IMG/VR virus record: IMGVR_UViG_3300006929_000026
Location: 1 to 48,421 of that record
Length of the DNA: 48,421 bases
From: a virus
Strand: one strand, 5' to 3'
Part shown: piece by piece, positions 1 to 6,909 of the stretch
Layout of the letters: the number at the start of each line of letters is the position of its first letter
Numbering within the stretch: position 1 is the first letter of the stretch
Notes under the pieces: generated by a model
The model's database searches: none
What the model saw: only the letters and a program-made list of their open reading frames with translations
What the model was told of the DNA's origin: nothing
Position numbers and translations under genes: made by a program

Positions 1-1122
1 GACAATATTGCTACAATATCTACAAATAATGATCCAGAACTTGGAAAACTTATTGGTGATGCTTTTAGAGCTGTAGGTAAAACAGGTGTAGTAATGATGG
101 ATTATTCACCAAAATCAGAAACACAAGTAGAATTAGTTGATGGTATACAATATGATAAAGGTACTTTAAATGCTAATTTTATTACTAATCAAGAAAAGAA
201 AAGTTGTGAATTAGATAATCCAGTTGTATTATTAATTGAATCACCAGTAAGTAACATAAGACAAATACAATCAGTATTAGAATATGTTATAAAAGAAAAA
301 AAATCTTTACTTATTATAGCAGACGTAGAACCACCAGTTATGGCCACACTTGCTATGAATAAACAAAAAGGTAATATTAAAGTAAATATTATCAATGCTC
401 CTACATACGGAGTAAATAAAAGAGAGCAACTAGATGATCTTTCTATGTTAACTGGTGCTACAGTTATAAATGAAGATTTAGGCGATGATATGGATCTTAT
501 TCAGCCAGAAATGTTGGGTACGTGTTTAAAATCTACTACTACAGAAAAAGATACTGTAATACAAGTGGGTGAACCTTCAGAAGAAATTTTAAACATTATT
601 GCCCAAATTAAAGATGAAATAGCTGATGGGCCATTACCAAGTAAGTTAGTTGGTTTAGAAAAAAGACTAGCTAGATTATCAGCTAAAATAGCTATAGTTA
701 AAGTAGGTGCAGATTCAGATATAGAATTAAAAGAAAAATCTGATAGGATAGAAGATGCTATATGTGCTACTAAAGCTGCAATAAAAGAAGGTATAGTATC
801 AGGTGGTGGCATAGCATTATTAAATGCTGCGCTAGATATTAAAGAGGTAAATGAATCTGAAAAGATTTTAACTAAAGCAATATTATCACCTTTTAAAACT
901 ATATTAGACAATGCTGGTATAGAAGTAAAAATACCTTCAAAAAAAGGTACAGGTATAGACGTAGTAACTGGTAAAAAAGTTAATATGATTAAATCTGGAA
1001 TAATAGACCCGTTGTTAGTTACTAAAAGTGCTTTAAAAAATGCTGTATCTGTAGCTACAACAATACTATCAACTGATTGTGTAATTAATAATTTAAGGAT
1101 CAATGAAGGCGATAGGAAATAA
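1..1122 (+). CDS. groEL: Phage GroEL-type chaperonin, 5' end missing
   Basis: This is the C-terminal 373 codons of a group I chaperonin; the frame is open to base 1, so roughly 150 N-terminal residues lie outside the window. GroEL normally forms a tetradecameric ATP-driven folding chamber. The visible part covers the apical domain (NPVVLLIES, LLIIADVE, LTGATVI), the return to the intermediate domain with the ATPase aspartate context (RIEDAICATKAAIKEG, matching E. coli Asp398), the SGGGIALL nucleotide-site motif and the equatorial end (GIIDPLLVTKSALKNAVSVA). The C-terminus ends INEGDRK and lacks the Gly-Gly-Met tail of cellular GroEL. It overlaps groES by 20 nt, giving the order EL-ES, the reverse of the usual bacterial operon. 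It probably folds capsid or other virion proteins, which is inferred from its place in the late arm. Confidence 0.95.
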   Translation, partial: DNIATISTNNDPELGKLIGDAFRAVGKTGVVMMDYSPKSETQVELVDGIQYDKGTLNANFITNQEKKSCELDNPVVLLIESPVSNIRQIQSVLEYVIKEKKSLLIIADVEPPVMATLAMNKQKGNIKVNIINAPTYGVNKREQLDDLSMLTGATVINEDLGDDMDLIQPEMLGTCLKSTTTEKDTVIQVGEPSEEILNIIAQIKDEIADGPLPSKLVGLEKRLARLSAKIAIVKVGADSDIELKEKSDRIEDAICATKAAIKEGIVSGGGIALLNAALDIKEVNESEKILTKAILSPFKTILDNAGIEVKIPSKKGTGIDVVTGKKVNMIKSGIIDPLLVTKSALKNAVSVATTILSTDCVINNLRINEGDRK

Positions 1123-1363
1123 TATTATTATAATACCTAAAAAAATAGTTACTGATAAAACAAAAGGTGGTTTACTTATAATAGAAAAAGATAGAGAAGA
1201 CTTAAGATATAGAGAAGCTACTATATATTCAGTAAGTGACAGTATAAAAGGTGTTAAAGAAAACGATAAAATATACTATGATAAACACGCTGGTCATGGT
1301 ATAGAGTTTAATAAAGAAAAATATACGGTTATAAAATTACAAGATATCGTTGTTGTATTATGA
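1103..1363 (+). CDS. groES: GroES-type co-chaperonin
   Basis: This 86-aa protein has normal cpn10 length. It starts with the strand MKAIGNNIIIIPKK. The mobile-loop region TKGGLLII carries the Gly-Gly-hydrophobic segment that docks on GroEL. A later KENDKIYYDKHAGHGIEF corresponds to the conserved 'GD.V.y....G.e...' strand, and the end IVVVL matches the usual hydrophobic terminus. The gene overlaps the groEL 3' end by 20 nt in another frame, so the two are probably translationally coupled. It would cap the phage GroEL chamber or, less likely, the host's. The stop codon overlaps the next start (ATGA), continuing the operon. Confidence 0.9.
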   Translation: MKAIGNNIIIIPKKIVTDKTKGGLLIIEKDREDLRYREATIYSVSDSIKGVKENDKIYYDKHAGHGIEFNKEKYTVIKLQDIVVVL

Positions 1364-1806
1364 GAAAACTCAGTGCAAGCGATATTAAAGAACTAAACTT
1401 ATTTAAACATTATAGATTAGTTCGTAAATGGGCTTGCAGAAACAATAACTTAAACGATGCAGATTTAGAATTATTAATTTATTTTGACTGTATGGGTTTG
1501 TTTACTAAGCAAGATTTTAAAATCGGTACTTATGCTTACAGTTGGGACAACAGGCGCTGGAACAAAATGATAAAAAACGATTGGATAGTTGTATGGAGAA
1601 ATCGTAATAGAACTACACAGAAGTATAATATCTATCAAGTTTCTTTCAAGTGTAAACAACTAATAGCTAGAATGTACCGAATTATGTTAGGCGAAGAAGA
1701 TGTACCTATAAGTAAAAGAAGAAATAAAATAATGCGAGGACAAACTTACACAGATAAAGTTTTAATCACTGCAATCAAAAATGTTAACAACGATAAACAA
1801 AGATAA
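1360..1806 (+). CDS. Winged-helix-like protein, possible regulator
   Basis: This 148-aa basic protein shows a winged-helix pattern: helix LNDADLELLIYFDCMGLFT, helix SWDNRRWNKMIKNDWIVVW, then a wing of basic residues (RNRNRTTQKYNIY) and a C-terminal helix. The layout resembles MarR-type DNA-binding domains. The C-terminal 40 residues are highly basic and probably extended. The start overlaps the groES stop by 4 nt (ATGA). It may be a late-gene regulator, or a DNA-binding packaging factor, since it is in the late arm. I do not recognise a named family, so the fold is inferred from pattern only. Confidence 0.6.
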   Translation: MRKLSASDIKELNLFKHYRLVRKWACRNNNLNDADLELLIYFDCMGLFTKQDFKIGTYAYSWDNRRWNKMIKNDWIVVWRNRNRTTQKYNIYQVSFKCKQLIARMYRIMLGEEDVPISKRRNKIMRGQTYTDKVLITAIKNVNNDKQR

Positions 1807-1807
1807 T

Positions 1808-2089
1808 ATGAATGATATGAATAAACCAATAGGTAATGTAATGCCTAATCAACCTGGTACTGGTAACCAAGCTTTATATGATGGTCCTATGAAACAATAT
1901 TCTGATCAGCTAAATCAAGCTAGTAGTTTTTCTCAAGGCATGATGATGAAAAGTCCTTTAAAACAATTATCATCAGAGGCTTTAGTTTCACCTTTTAAAA
2001 TGGATGATTTATCAGGTGATGGAAAAATAACAAAAAAAGATGTATTAATAGGTAGAGGAGTTATAGACAAAGAAGGTAATAAATTATAA
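1808..2089 (+). CDS. Small protein with EF-hand-like loop and SP motifs
   Basis: This 93-aa protein is unrecognised. I chose the ATG at 1808, one base after the preceding stop; an in-frame ATG at 1781 would overlap the previous gene. Residues 67-78 read DLSGDGKITKKD, which fits the 12-position calcium-binding EF-hand loop (acidic or polar at 1, 3, 5, 9 and 12, Gly at 6, Ile at 8); no partner hand is visible. Dockerin-type loops look alike. The N-terminal half is Gln/Asn/Gly/Met-rich and probably unstructured. It carries SPLK (49-52) and SPFK (61-64), motifs shared with other small proteins of this phage. Confidence 0.65.
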   Translation: MNDMNKPIGNVMPNQPGTGNQALYDGPMKQYSDQLNQASSFSQGMMMKSPLKQLSSEALVSPFKMDDLSGDGKITKKDVLIGRGVIDKEGNKL

Positions 2090-2091
2090 TT

Positions 2092-2289
2092 ATGAAAAAA
2101 TCACCATTTTATCAAAAAGGTTCTGAATCCAAAATGGGTAAAGGCTGTGCTGATACTTCTCAAGGATGTATTAGAAAAGACGGTAGCGGATTTAAAATAT
2201 TAAATAATAAAAAAGGAGGAGTTTGGAGAAGTGGTTATGCAACTAGAAAAGAAGCGTTAAATCAATTAAAAGCAATGCACGCAAATTAA
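2092..2289 (+). CDS. Small basic two-Cys protein with MKKSPF start
   Basis: This 65-aa protein of unknown function begins MKKSPFYQKGSES. Its middle has two cysteines (GCADTSQGCIRK), followed by a basic region ending in a helix (TRKEALNQLKAMHAN). The compact Cys-containing core followed by Gly-Gly-x-Trp-Arg suggests a small folded unit, perhaps DNA- or capsid-associated. It starts two bases after the preceding stop, in an A/T leader with no Shine-Dalgarno sequence. Its MKKSPF start is nearly the same as that of the 43-aa protein at 34815-34946, 32 kb away. Confidence 0.65.
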   Translation: MKKSPFYQKGSESKMGKGCADTSQGCIRKDGSGFKILNNKKGGVWRSGYATRKEALNQLKAMHAN

Positions 2290-2290
2290 T

Positions 2291-2401
2291 ATGGATACTA
2301 AAAAATTAAAAAGAATATCAGCTGAATTAAAAAAAGCTTCTGCCATGCACAAGGCCCAAGCTTTAAAAATTGATAAAATGTTAAAATCAATAAAAAAATA
2401 A
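2291..2401 (+). CDS. Short lysine-rich helical peptide
   Basis: This is a 36-aa open frame of 37 codons, starting one base after the previous stop and followed five bases later by the next start. It reads as one amphipathic basic helix (11 Lys, only Met, Leu, Ile and Ala as hydrophobics). The spacing fits the run of tightly packed genes around it, and leaving it out would give an unusual 117-bp gap. I do not recognise it. It could be non-coding, although its position argues for expression. Confidence 0.5.
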   Translation: MDTKKLKRISAELKKASAMHKAQALKIDKMLKSIKK

Positions 2402-2406
2402 ATATC

Positions 2407-2631
2407 ATGCACGAAGATAAAGCATATAATAAAGCAAGTAAAAATAAAAAAGTAGGTATAGTAGGTGAAACTCACATATGGGATGGACCATTAAATCAAA
2501 CCGGTAGATCTCATGCTTCTGGTGATAGTTCTGGAATAACAGGTATGGAAGTATCTAAATATCCACAATCTCATGCTGAAATGCAAGTTAAATATCCTAT
2601 AACAGCGTTAGCTCAAGGTAAAAAAATTTAA
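2407..2631 (+). CDS. Hypothetical small hydrophilic protein
   Basis: This 74-aa protein has no family I recognise. A basic N-terminus (MHEDKAYNKASKNKK) is followed by a His/Gly/Ser-rich, probably flexible stretch (ETHIWDGPLNQTGRSHASGD) and a short C-terminus ending AQGKKI. There is no signal peptide or membrane segment. It is packed between two other very short genes in the same direction, so it belongs to the small-protein cluster of the late arm, whose products may be minor virion components (inference). Confidence 0.6.
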   Translation: MHEDKAYNKASKNKKVGIVGETHIWDGPLNQTGRSHASGDSSGITGMEVSKYPQSHAEMQVKYPITALAQGKKI

Positions 2632-2632
2632 C

Positions 2633-2785
2633 ATGAGTGTATCAGATATAAAATTACTCGCAATAAACGGGTTAGCTTTAGCTATTTCTATGACACATCT
2701 AGAGATTTCATTAAAAATTATACTTTTACTAGTAACTATTGGATATACAATATCTAAGTGGGTAAAATTAAAGGAAAAGAAGTAA
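2633..2785 (+). CDS. Short membrane protein, candidate holin or pinholin
   Basis: This is a 50-aa frame beginning one base after the previous stop. After MSVSDIK it is hydrophobic almost to the end: a first segment (LLAINGLALAISM), a polar turn (THLE), a second segment (ISLKIILLLVTIGYTI), then a basic tail KWVKLKEKK. A short hydrophobic protein with one or two TM helices and a positive C-terminus fits the general holin pattern, but a clearer 3-TM holin lies at 5488-5868. It could instead be a lysis regulator or another inner-membrane protein. Confidence 0.55.
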   Translation: MSVSDIKLLAINGLALAISMTHLEISLKIILLLVTIGYTISKWVKLKEKK

Positions 2786-2795
2786 TATTTAAACT

Positions 2796-3083
2796 ATGGC
2801 ATACATACAGTCTAATTCACCCTTTTTAAAAAGCAATGAACCTAGAAAAACAACTAAGGGTAAAGGAAGAAACTTCAGAACTGTTGAAGAAGGGGCTGGT
2901 ATGACTAAAAAAGGAGTTAAAGAGTATAAAAGAAAAAATCCAGGTAGTAAACTAAAAACAGCTGTAACAGGTGATGTTAAACCTGGTAGTAAAGATGCTA
3001 AGAGACGTAAATCTTTTTGTGCAAGATCAAGAGGATGGACAGGAGAAAGAGGTAAAGCCGCAAGGCGCAGGTGGAAATGTTAA
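2796..3083 (+). CDS. DUF6321-like small basic Cys protein
   Basis: This 95-aa, strongly basic protein has a C-terminal block that I recognise from a common phage family of unknown function (DUF6321-like): GMTKKGVKEYKRKNPGSKLK, then KTAVTGDVKPGS, then RRKSFCARSRGW and the terminal RRRWKC. The two cysteines lie in RKSFCARS and at the last residue. The N-terminus (AYIQSNSPFLKS) carries the SPF motif of this cluster. Members of the family are generally found near packaging or structural genes; nucleic-acid binding is plausible from the charge but not shown. Confidence 0.7.
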   Translation: MAYIQSNSPFLKSNEPRKTTKGKGRNFRTVEEGAGMTKKGVKEYKRKNPGSKLKTAVTGDVKPGSKDAKRRKSFCARSRGWTGERGKAARRRWKC

Positions 3084-3116
3084 ATAAAACGATATAAATA
3101 ATAATAATAAAAAACC

Positions 3117-3356
3117 ATGGAAAAAGGACATTTTGGAAAGTATACTGGCAATGCAAGGCATTCACATACTCCTATAACTAAACACAACGTACATGACGCT
3201 GAGCGTGATGATGCTGCTCATATTTCTTATTTAAAAAAAGATATTGATTATGATGCAAAACATAACAAAAGTAATATTGATATGACAGCTGATGAAAAAC
3301 ACATTTCTAAGCTTGCTGGAGATATTAAATATGACTCTAAAAAATATAAGAAATAA
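3117..3356 (+). CDS. Hypothetical small His/Lys/Asp-rich protein
   Basis: This 79-aa protein is rich in His, Lys and Asp with few hydrophobic residues. It contains two loosely repeated units (DDAAHISYLKKDIDYDAKHN and DEKHISKLAGDIKYDSKKY), which suggests an internal duplication of about 30 residues with the shared core HIS-L-DI-YD-K. No membrane segment or cysteine is present. Its TAA stop shares its last base with the next ATG, so the two are probably coupled. Function is unknown; I treat it as part of the small accessory cluster. Confidence 0.6.
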   Translation: MEKGHFGKYTGNARHSHTPITKHNVHDAERDDAAHISYLKKDIDYDAKHNKSNIDMTADEKHISKLAGDIKYDSKKYKK

Positions 3357-4129
3357 TGGGATTTAAACTACCAAAAATAGGAAAAATATTTGCTAGTACT
3401 GCAGGGACTAAACCTCATGCTATGTCTATTGCAAAAGCTCAATCGCCAAAACCTGCACAAGGTAATGTATCAGGAAGTAAATCACCTTTTCATGTTACAG
3501 CTACAAAAAAAGATTATGATAGCGGTTATGCAAAAAAAGGAGAAACTTTTAGAGAATATAAAAATCGTACTATATCTGATGGTAAGTATACTAGACCTTC
3601 AAAAGAAAATAAAGAGTCAACTAAAGCAAAAGAAGGTTTGTCAAGTAGAAAAGCTGAAAAACCTGGATCATTTAAACCTTTTAGAGTAACTACACCAAAG
3701 GCTAAGAAAGATGATGATTCTAAAAAGAAAGACAATACAGTTAGAAAAAAAGTAAAAACTATTGATCAAAAAAATAAAGAGTTTGATAAAGCAAAAGCAG
3801 ATAAAAAGAAAAAAGACGGAGAAAAACTAGAAAAAGATGTAACTGCTGATATAAAATCTACTAAACAAAACCAAAAATCAAATAAGACTACTGCTAAAAC
3901 AAAAAGTAGAATAGAAAAAAGATTAGAAAAAACTAGAAAAAAAGGTGAAGCTATTGCTGATGGTGAAGGAATAAAAACCGCAGCACAACAAAGAAAAGCT
4001 AGAAGACTTAAAAAACGAGAAACTAGGCTTAAAAAAAGAGTGGCTAAATCAAAAGGACCTGCTGGTTATGTGTCAGCTGCTCAACGTAAAGCAGTACACG
4101 CATCAAAAGCTGAAAAGAAAGCGAAGTAA
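3356..4129 (+). CDS. Lysine-rich disordered protein with SPF motif
   Basis: This 257-aa protein is very rich in Lys and Arg and low in hydrophobics. The N-terminus (GFKLPKIGKIFAS) could form one short amphipathic helix. GSKSPFHVTATKKDY repeats the SPF motif, and residues from about 75 to the end are long charged helical or disordered stretches (TKSRIEKRLEKTRKKGE, RKARRLKKRETRLKKRVAK). This composition fits a DNA-condensing or packaged internal protein, which is an inference. It is the last of the tightly coupled cluster; a 47-nt A/T-rich gap follows. Confidence 0.6.
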   Translation: MGFKLPKIGKIFASTAGTKPHAMSIAKAQSPKPAQGNVSGSKSPFHVTATKKDYDSGYAKKGETFREYKNRTISDGKYTRPSKENKESTKAKEGLSSRKAEKPGSFKPFRVTTPKAKKDDDSKKKDNTVRKKVKTIDQKNKEFDKAKADKKKKDGEKLEKDVTADIKSTKQNQKSNKTTAKTKSRIEKRLEKTRKKGEAIADGEGIKTAAQQRKARRLKKRETRLKKRVAKSKGPAGYVSAAQRKAVHASKAEKKAK

Positions 4130-4176
4130 TAACGCTTATTAATTACAAACAAACGAAAAACTAAAAACTAAAAACA

Positions 4177-4563
4177 ATGGCAAAATTTATAAAATTTAAA
4201 TGTATAAACAATGCAGCTGTTGCTCCATTAGGACCAATCAACAGCGTGCTTGTAAATGTAGAAGATATAACAACAGTAACAGCAACAGGTGCTACAGGTG
4301 CTAATGCTAAAACAGTTGTTATAGGATTAACTGGAAGAGCTGCGCAAGCTGCTGGTTATCAAACATTAACATTATCAGTATCCACTTCAACTGGCTCTGC
4401 TGTAAACCCAACACTAGTAAGTGGACAAGACAATCCACTAGTAGGAGCAGTAAGAGGCGCTATGACATCAAACCCAGGAGGTGTAGTTACTACTTGCTCT
4501 CTAGGAAATGATCAAGCAGCAACACCTGTACAAATGTACTGGAGAACAGCTACTTATGCATAA
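4177..4563 (+). CDS. Probable minor structural or decoration protein
   Basis: This 128-aa protein is Ala/Thr/Val/Gly-rich with alternating beta-strand character (INSVLVNVEDITTVTATG, AKTVVIGLTGRAAQAAG, YQTLTLSVSTSTGS), typical of small beta-rich virion surface or cement proteins. No catalytic motif is visible. It follows a 47-nt A/T-only leader with no Shine-Dalgarno site, the longest gap in this part, so it may start a new transcript. The next small gene overlaps its end by 8 nt. The structural role is an inference from composition and neighbours. Confidence 0.6.
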   Translation: MAKFIKFKCINNAAVAPLGPINSVLVNVEDITTVTATGATGANAKTVVIGLTGRAAQAAGYQTLTLSVSTSTGSAVNPTLVSGQDNPLVGAVRGAMTSNPGGVVTTCSLGNDQAATPVQMYWRTATYA

Positions 4564-4714
4564 AAGTATTGGTTTCGGCGATACAGTAGAGAAATTTACT
4601 AGAAAAACTGGAATCAAAAATATTGTTGACAGAGTATCACAAGGGCTTAATATCCCTTGTGGTTGTCAGCATAGGAAAGATAAACTAAATAAAATGTTTC
4701 CGTATAAAAAATAA
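4556..4714 (+). CDS. Small conserved-looking CxC protein (GFGDTVEK type)
   Basis: This 52-aa protein starts at the ATG overlapping the preceding stop by 8 nt; a longer start at 4508 would lie well inside the previous gene. It reads as a helix (FGDTVEKFTRKTGIKNIVDRV) followed by IPCGCQHRKDKLNKMFPYKK, with a Cys-x-Cys and a basic C-terminus. I have the impression of similar small proteins in other Bacteroidetes and marine phages, but I cannot name a family. A metal-binding or membrane-edge role is possible; function is unknown. Confidence 0.6.
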   Translation: MHKSIGFGDTVEKFTRKTGIKNIVDRVSQGLNIPCGCQHRKDKLNKMFPYKK

Positions 4715-4715
4715 T

Positions 4716-5024
4716 ATGGCTTTTAAAATTAAACCACCTTATACAATTGATAACACACCAGTGTATCATTTAGATTTTGAAGAAGATGGTTTACTTGGTA
4801 GAGCTGACAAAAACGGAAGTATATTAATAAATAAAAACATAACAAACCCTAAACAGAAAGCAGACGTAATAAAGCATGAAAAAGTACATCTTAATGATAT
4901 GAAAAAAGGTATACTAGATTATGATGATAAAAATGTTTACTGGAAAGGTAAAAAATATCCTCGTTCTAAATTTAATGAGGGTAATAAAAATTTACCTTGG
5001 GAAAAAAGGGCTTATAACGCATAA
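4716..5024 (+). CDS. Small zincin-type metallopeptidase-like protein
   Basis: This 102-aa protein contains the zinc metallopeptidase motif HExxH at residues 54-58 (HEKVH), set in the helix KADVIKHEKVHLNDM. A glutamate at residue 96 in PWEKRAYNA would be the third ligand, as in gluzincins. Between them a tyrosine/Lys-rich beta segment (NVYWKGKKYPR) fits the insert of very short phage zincins. No signal peptide or membrane segment is visible. It could process virion proteins or act in lysis. Activity is an inference from the motif. Confidence 0.65.
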   Translation: MAFKIKPPYTIDNTPVYHLDFEEDGLLGRADKNGSILINKNITNPKQKADVIKHEKVHLNDMKKGILDYDDKNVYWKGKKYPRSKFNEGNKNLPWEKRAYNA

Positions 5025-5034
5025 AACAAATAAA

Positions 5035-5484
5035 ATGGGATACGGTAATAAATCAGTAAGTGGAATACATCCAATACTAAAACACATGAATAAATTAGGA
5101 GGCAATCCTGAAATTAAATATGATCCAATTGCACATGATGAAAAAGGTATGGGTAGAGGTGGAAAACTAGGTACAGCAGAATATGGTAAAATGAAAGACG
5201 GTATGCCTGCATATGGCAAGAAAAGTCACGGCATGCCTAAACATGGTAAAATGCATAATGACGGTATGGGGGCTTATGGTAAAATGAAAGATGGTATGCC
5301 TGCGTATGGTAAAAAAGGCGAAGGAATGCCAATGCATAAAGGTTATCCTCACAAAAAAAATACAATTTCAGGAGGAGGAGTAGCCGGTCAAGATAGAAAT
5401 ATTGATTCTTACGGTAATGTATCTGATACTGTAAATAAAAGAAAAGTAACACCGGCTGAAAAATCAAGAAAAAAATATAAATAA
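5035..5484 (+). CDS. Met/Gly/Lys-rich internal-repeat protein
   Basis: This 149-aa protein starts at the ATG 10 nt after the previous stop; the in-frame open region from 4921 lies inside the preceding gene. Residues about 50-100 are made of short repeats of the type YGKMKDGMPAYGKK and GMPKHGKM, rich in Met, Gly, Lys and His with almost no hydrophobic core. The rest is Lys-rich (TPAEKSRKKYK at the end). It is probably disordered, and could bind metal (Met/His) or nucleic acid. I do not recognise a family. Confidence 0.6.
   Translation: MGYGNKSVSGIHPILKHMNKLGGNPEIKYDPIAHDEKGMGRGGKLGTAEYGKMKDGMPAYGKKSHGMPKHGKMHNDGMGAYGKMKDGMPAYGKKGEGMPMHKGYPHKKNTISGGGVAGQDRNIDSYGNVSDTVNKRKVTPAEKSRKKYK
5182..5312 (+). 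repeat. Two 38-nt direct repeats within the Met/Gly-rich gene
   Basis: A 38-nt unit at 5182-5219 recurs at 5275-5312 with 35 of 38 bases identical by eye; both encode the same YGKMKDGMPAYGK core. The three differences I count are transitions (c/t, a/g, c/t), so the protein repeat is maintained while the DNA drifts. Partial copies lie between and after them. Expansion or contraction by slippage or recombination is likely. Confidence 0.75.
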
Positions 5485-5487
5485 ATA

Positions 5488-5868
5488 ATGTTTAAATTAT
5501 TACTAGGCCTTTTAGGTAAAGGTAACGGAAATAAATCTGTTGCCGGTGGCTTGGCTTGGGAAATAAGAGAAGCAATAAAAGGTAAGGAATTAGATCCTGA
5601 AAAATTAATAGAATTACAAACTAAGATAAATGCAGTAGAAGCTCAGCATCGAACATTGTTTGTTGCTGGATGGAGACCATTTATTGGGTGGATATGCGGC
5701 GTAGCTCTAGCATATAATTTTGTTGTAAGAGACTTGATTATATGGTTAACACCTACTTTCGAAACTCCACCCGCCTTACAAATGGATCACTTAATGACAG
5801 TACTTTTAGGTATGTTAGGATTAGGTGGTCTTAGAACTTATGAAAAAATAAAAGATAAAGTAAAATAA
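5488..5868 (+). CDS. Three-TM holin (GTA holin type)
   Basis: This 126-aa protein resembles the 3-TM holin family first named for gene-transfer-agent release. After an amphipathic N-terminus (WEIREAIKGKELDPEKLIEL) come the family signature AGWRPFIGWICGVALAYNFV (first TM), a hydrophobic RDLIIWLTPTF, and a last segment MTVLLGMLGLGGLRTYEKIK. Holins oligomerise in the inner membrane to trigger lysis and release the endolysin. It is 30 kb from the endolysin at 35316-35669, so the lysis functions are split across the late arm. The family assignment is from the signature and topology. Confidence 0.8.
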   Translation: MFKLLLGLLGKGNGNKSVAGGLAWEIREAIKGKELDPEKLIELQTKINAVEAQHRTLFVAGWRPFIGWICGVALAYNFVVRDLIIWLTPTFETPPALQMDHLMTVLLGMLGLGGLRTYEKIKDKVK

Positions 5869-5877
5869 AAAATAATT

Positions 5878-6615
5878 ATGTATCAAAAAAGTCAAGACGA
5901 TGTTTTTACTGATGCAGTTGATGTTACATTATCAGCTACATTACGAGCACCAGGCGCATCAGCTGCAGGTATACCATCTGGTCAATTTACAGATACCACA
6001 GCTAATATAGCTGCAACAGCTCAAAAAGTTATTGCTTTTGCTTCAGGTGGAACTTTTTTAGGTTCTGCTATACCTAGTACTAGAGGTACTGGTGGCGCTC
6101 CCTTATTAACAGACACAGGATCACAGATGACAAGAACTGGTGCATCTTATGAAATAGAAACAAGTGCGCTTGGGGCAATTACAAATGTAAGAGTAGTACA
6201 AACAAGACCCGCTGGAGCTACAAGTGCTCCAACAAATCCAGGAGCTGGACCTAACTTAGGAGCCAATACACAGACTATAGTCTTTGATGCAACATCACTT
6301 AATAATGCTTTTGGTCAAACTAATATTACAGGTAGTTTATCTATAGCTTTAGCTGGAACTGATTTACAACCACCAACTAGTGGTACTGATGCTGGTACTG
6401 ATGGTGTTTATGAAGCTGATCCTCAATCAAATGGTAGTTTTGGATTATATGTAGGTGGAACTGGTGATATTAAATTAGAATTAGTTGGAGCAGTTACAAA
6501 TCAAACAGTTACTATTAAAAGTATTCCTGCTGGAACAATACTTCCTTTACAAGCTAGAAAAATTTTAATTGGTGACGCTGCAACTACTGCTACTGAAATA
6601 TTAGCATTATATTAA
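5878..6615 (+). CDS. Beta-rich virion surface protein
   Basis: This 245-aa, Ala/Gly/Thr-rich protein is probably a virion decoration or fibre component. The first 170 residues are a repetitive Gly/Ala/Thr stretch with beta-strand pattern. The last 60 form a compact unit: LYVGGTGDIKLELVG, TVTIKSIPAGTILPLQARKI, then TTATEILALY. I recognise that C-terminal layout ('GTGDIK...IPAGT.LPL...TTAT.ILALY') as recurring in phage capsid or fibre accessory proteins. No enzyme motif is seen. The start has no Shine-Dalgarno sequence but lies in an 'aaataattATG' leader. Confidence 0.6.
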   Translation: MYQKSQDDVFTDAVDVTLSATLRAPGASAAGIPSGQFTDTTANIAATAQKVIAFASGGTFLGSAIPSTRGTGGAPLLTDTGSQMTRTGASYEIETSALGAITNVRVVQTRPAGATSAPTNPGAGPNLGANTQTIVFDATSLNNAFGQTNITGSLSIALAGTDLQPPTSGTDAGTDGVYEADPQSNGSFGLYVGGTGDIKLELVGAVTNQTVTIKSIPAGTILPLQARKILIGDAATTATEILALY

Positions 6616-6639
6616 TAAATTAAATTTAAATTAAATCAA

Positions 6640-6909
6640 ATGAAAAAAGTAGAATCAAAAGCCGAGGAGGCTAAAACACAAATTACTAAAGAACAATTAT
6701 CTAAGATACAAAAACAGCAAGAAATTTTAGCTGGTTTATTAAGAGATATAGGTTTTTTAGAAGGACAAAAACATGGTTTATGTCATAAGTATGCTGGAGC
6801 AGTTCAGGATATGGATGATTTTAAACTAGAACTTGAAAAAGAATATGGTGCTGTTAATATTAATTTAGAAGATGGTACTTATACACCTATAGAAGAAAAA
6901 AGTGAGTAG
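6640..6909 (+). CDS. Small coiled-coil protein
   Basis: This 89-aa protein is almost all helix: residues about 10-65 give a heptad-like pattern (EQLSKIQKQQEILAGLLRDI, FLEGQKHGLCHKYAGAVQDM). The C-terminus EYGAVNINLEDGTYTPIEEK is a short conserved-looking tail. Proteins with this helix-then-'NINLEDG.Y.PIE' design are common in marine phages as small unknowns; they might be chaperones or connectors (inference). The following gene starts with GTG, overlapping this stop by 8 nt. Confidence 0.65.
   Translation: MKKVESKAEEAKTQITKEQLSKIQKQQEILAGLLRDIGFLEGQKHGLCHKYAGAVQDMDDFKLELEKEYGAVNINLEDGTYTPIEEKSE

Noticed and set aside
501-1103. 200-aa - strand ORF opposite groEL
   Set aside because: Hydrophobic composition is a mirror of the A/T-rich groEL codons; groEL motifs are clear in the + frame.
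4921-5034. N-terminal extension of the Met/Gly-rich gene from 4921
   Set aside because: It would overlap the zincin gene by over 100 nt in a different frame; the ATG at 5035 follows that stop directly.
5182-5312. CRISPR-like array
   Set aside because: The repeats are within a coding sequence, only two full copies exist and the spacer is repeat-derived coding DNA.
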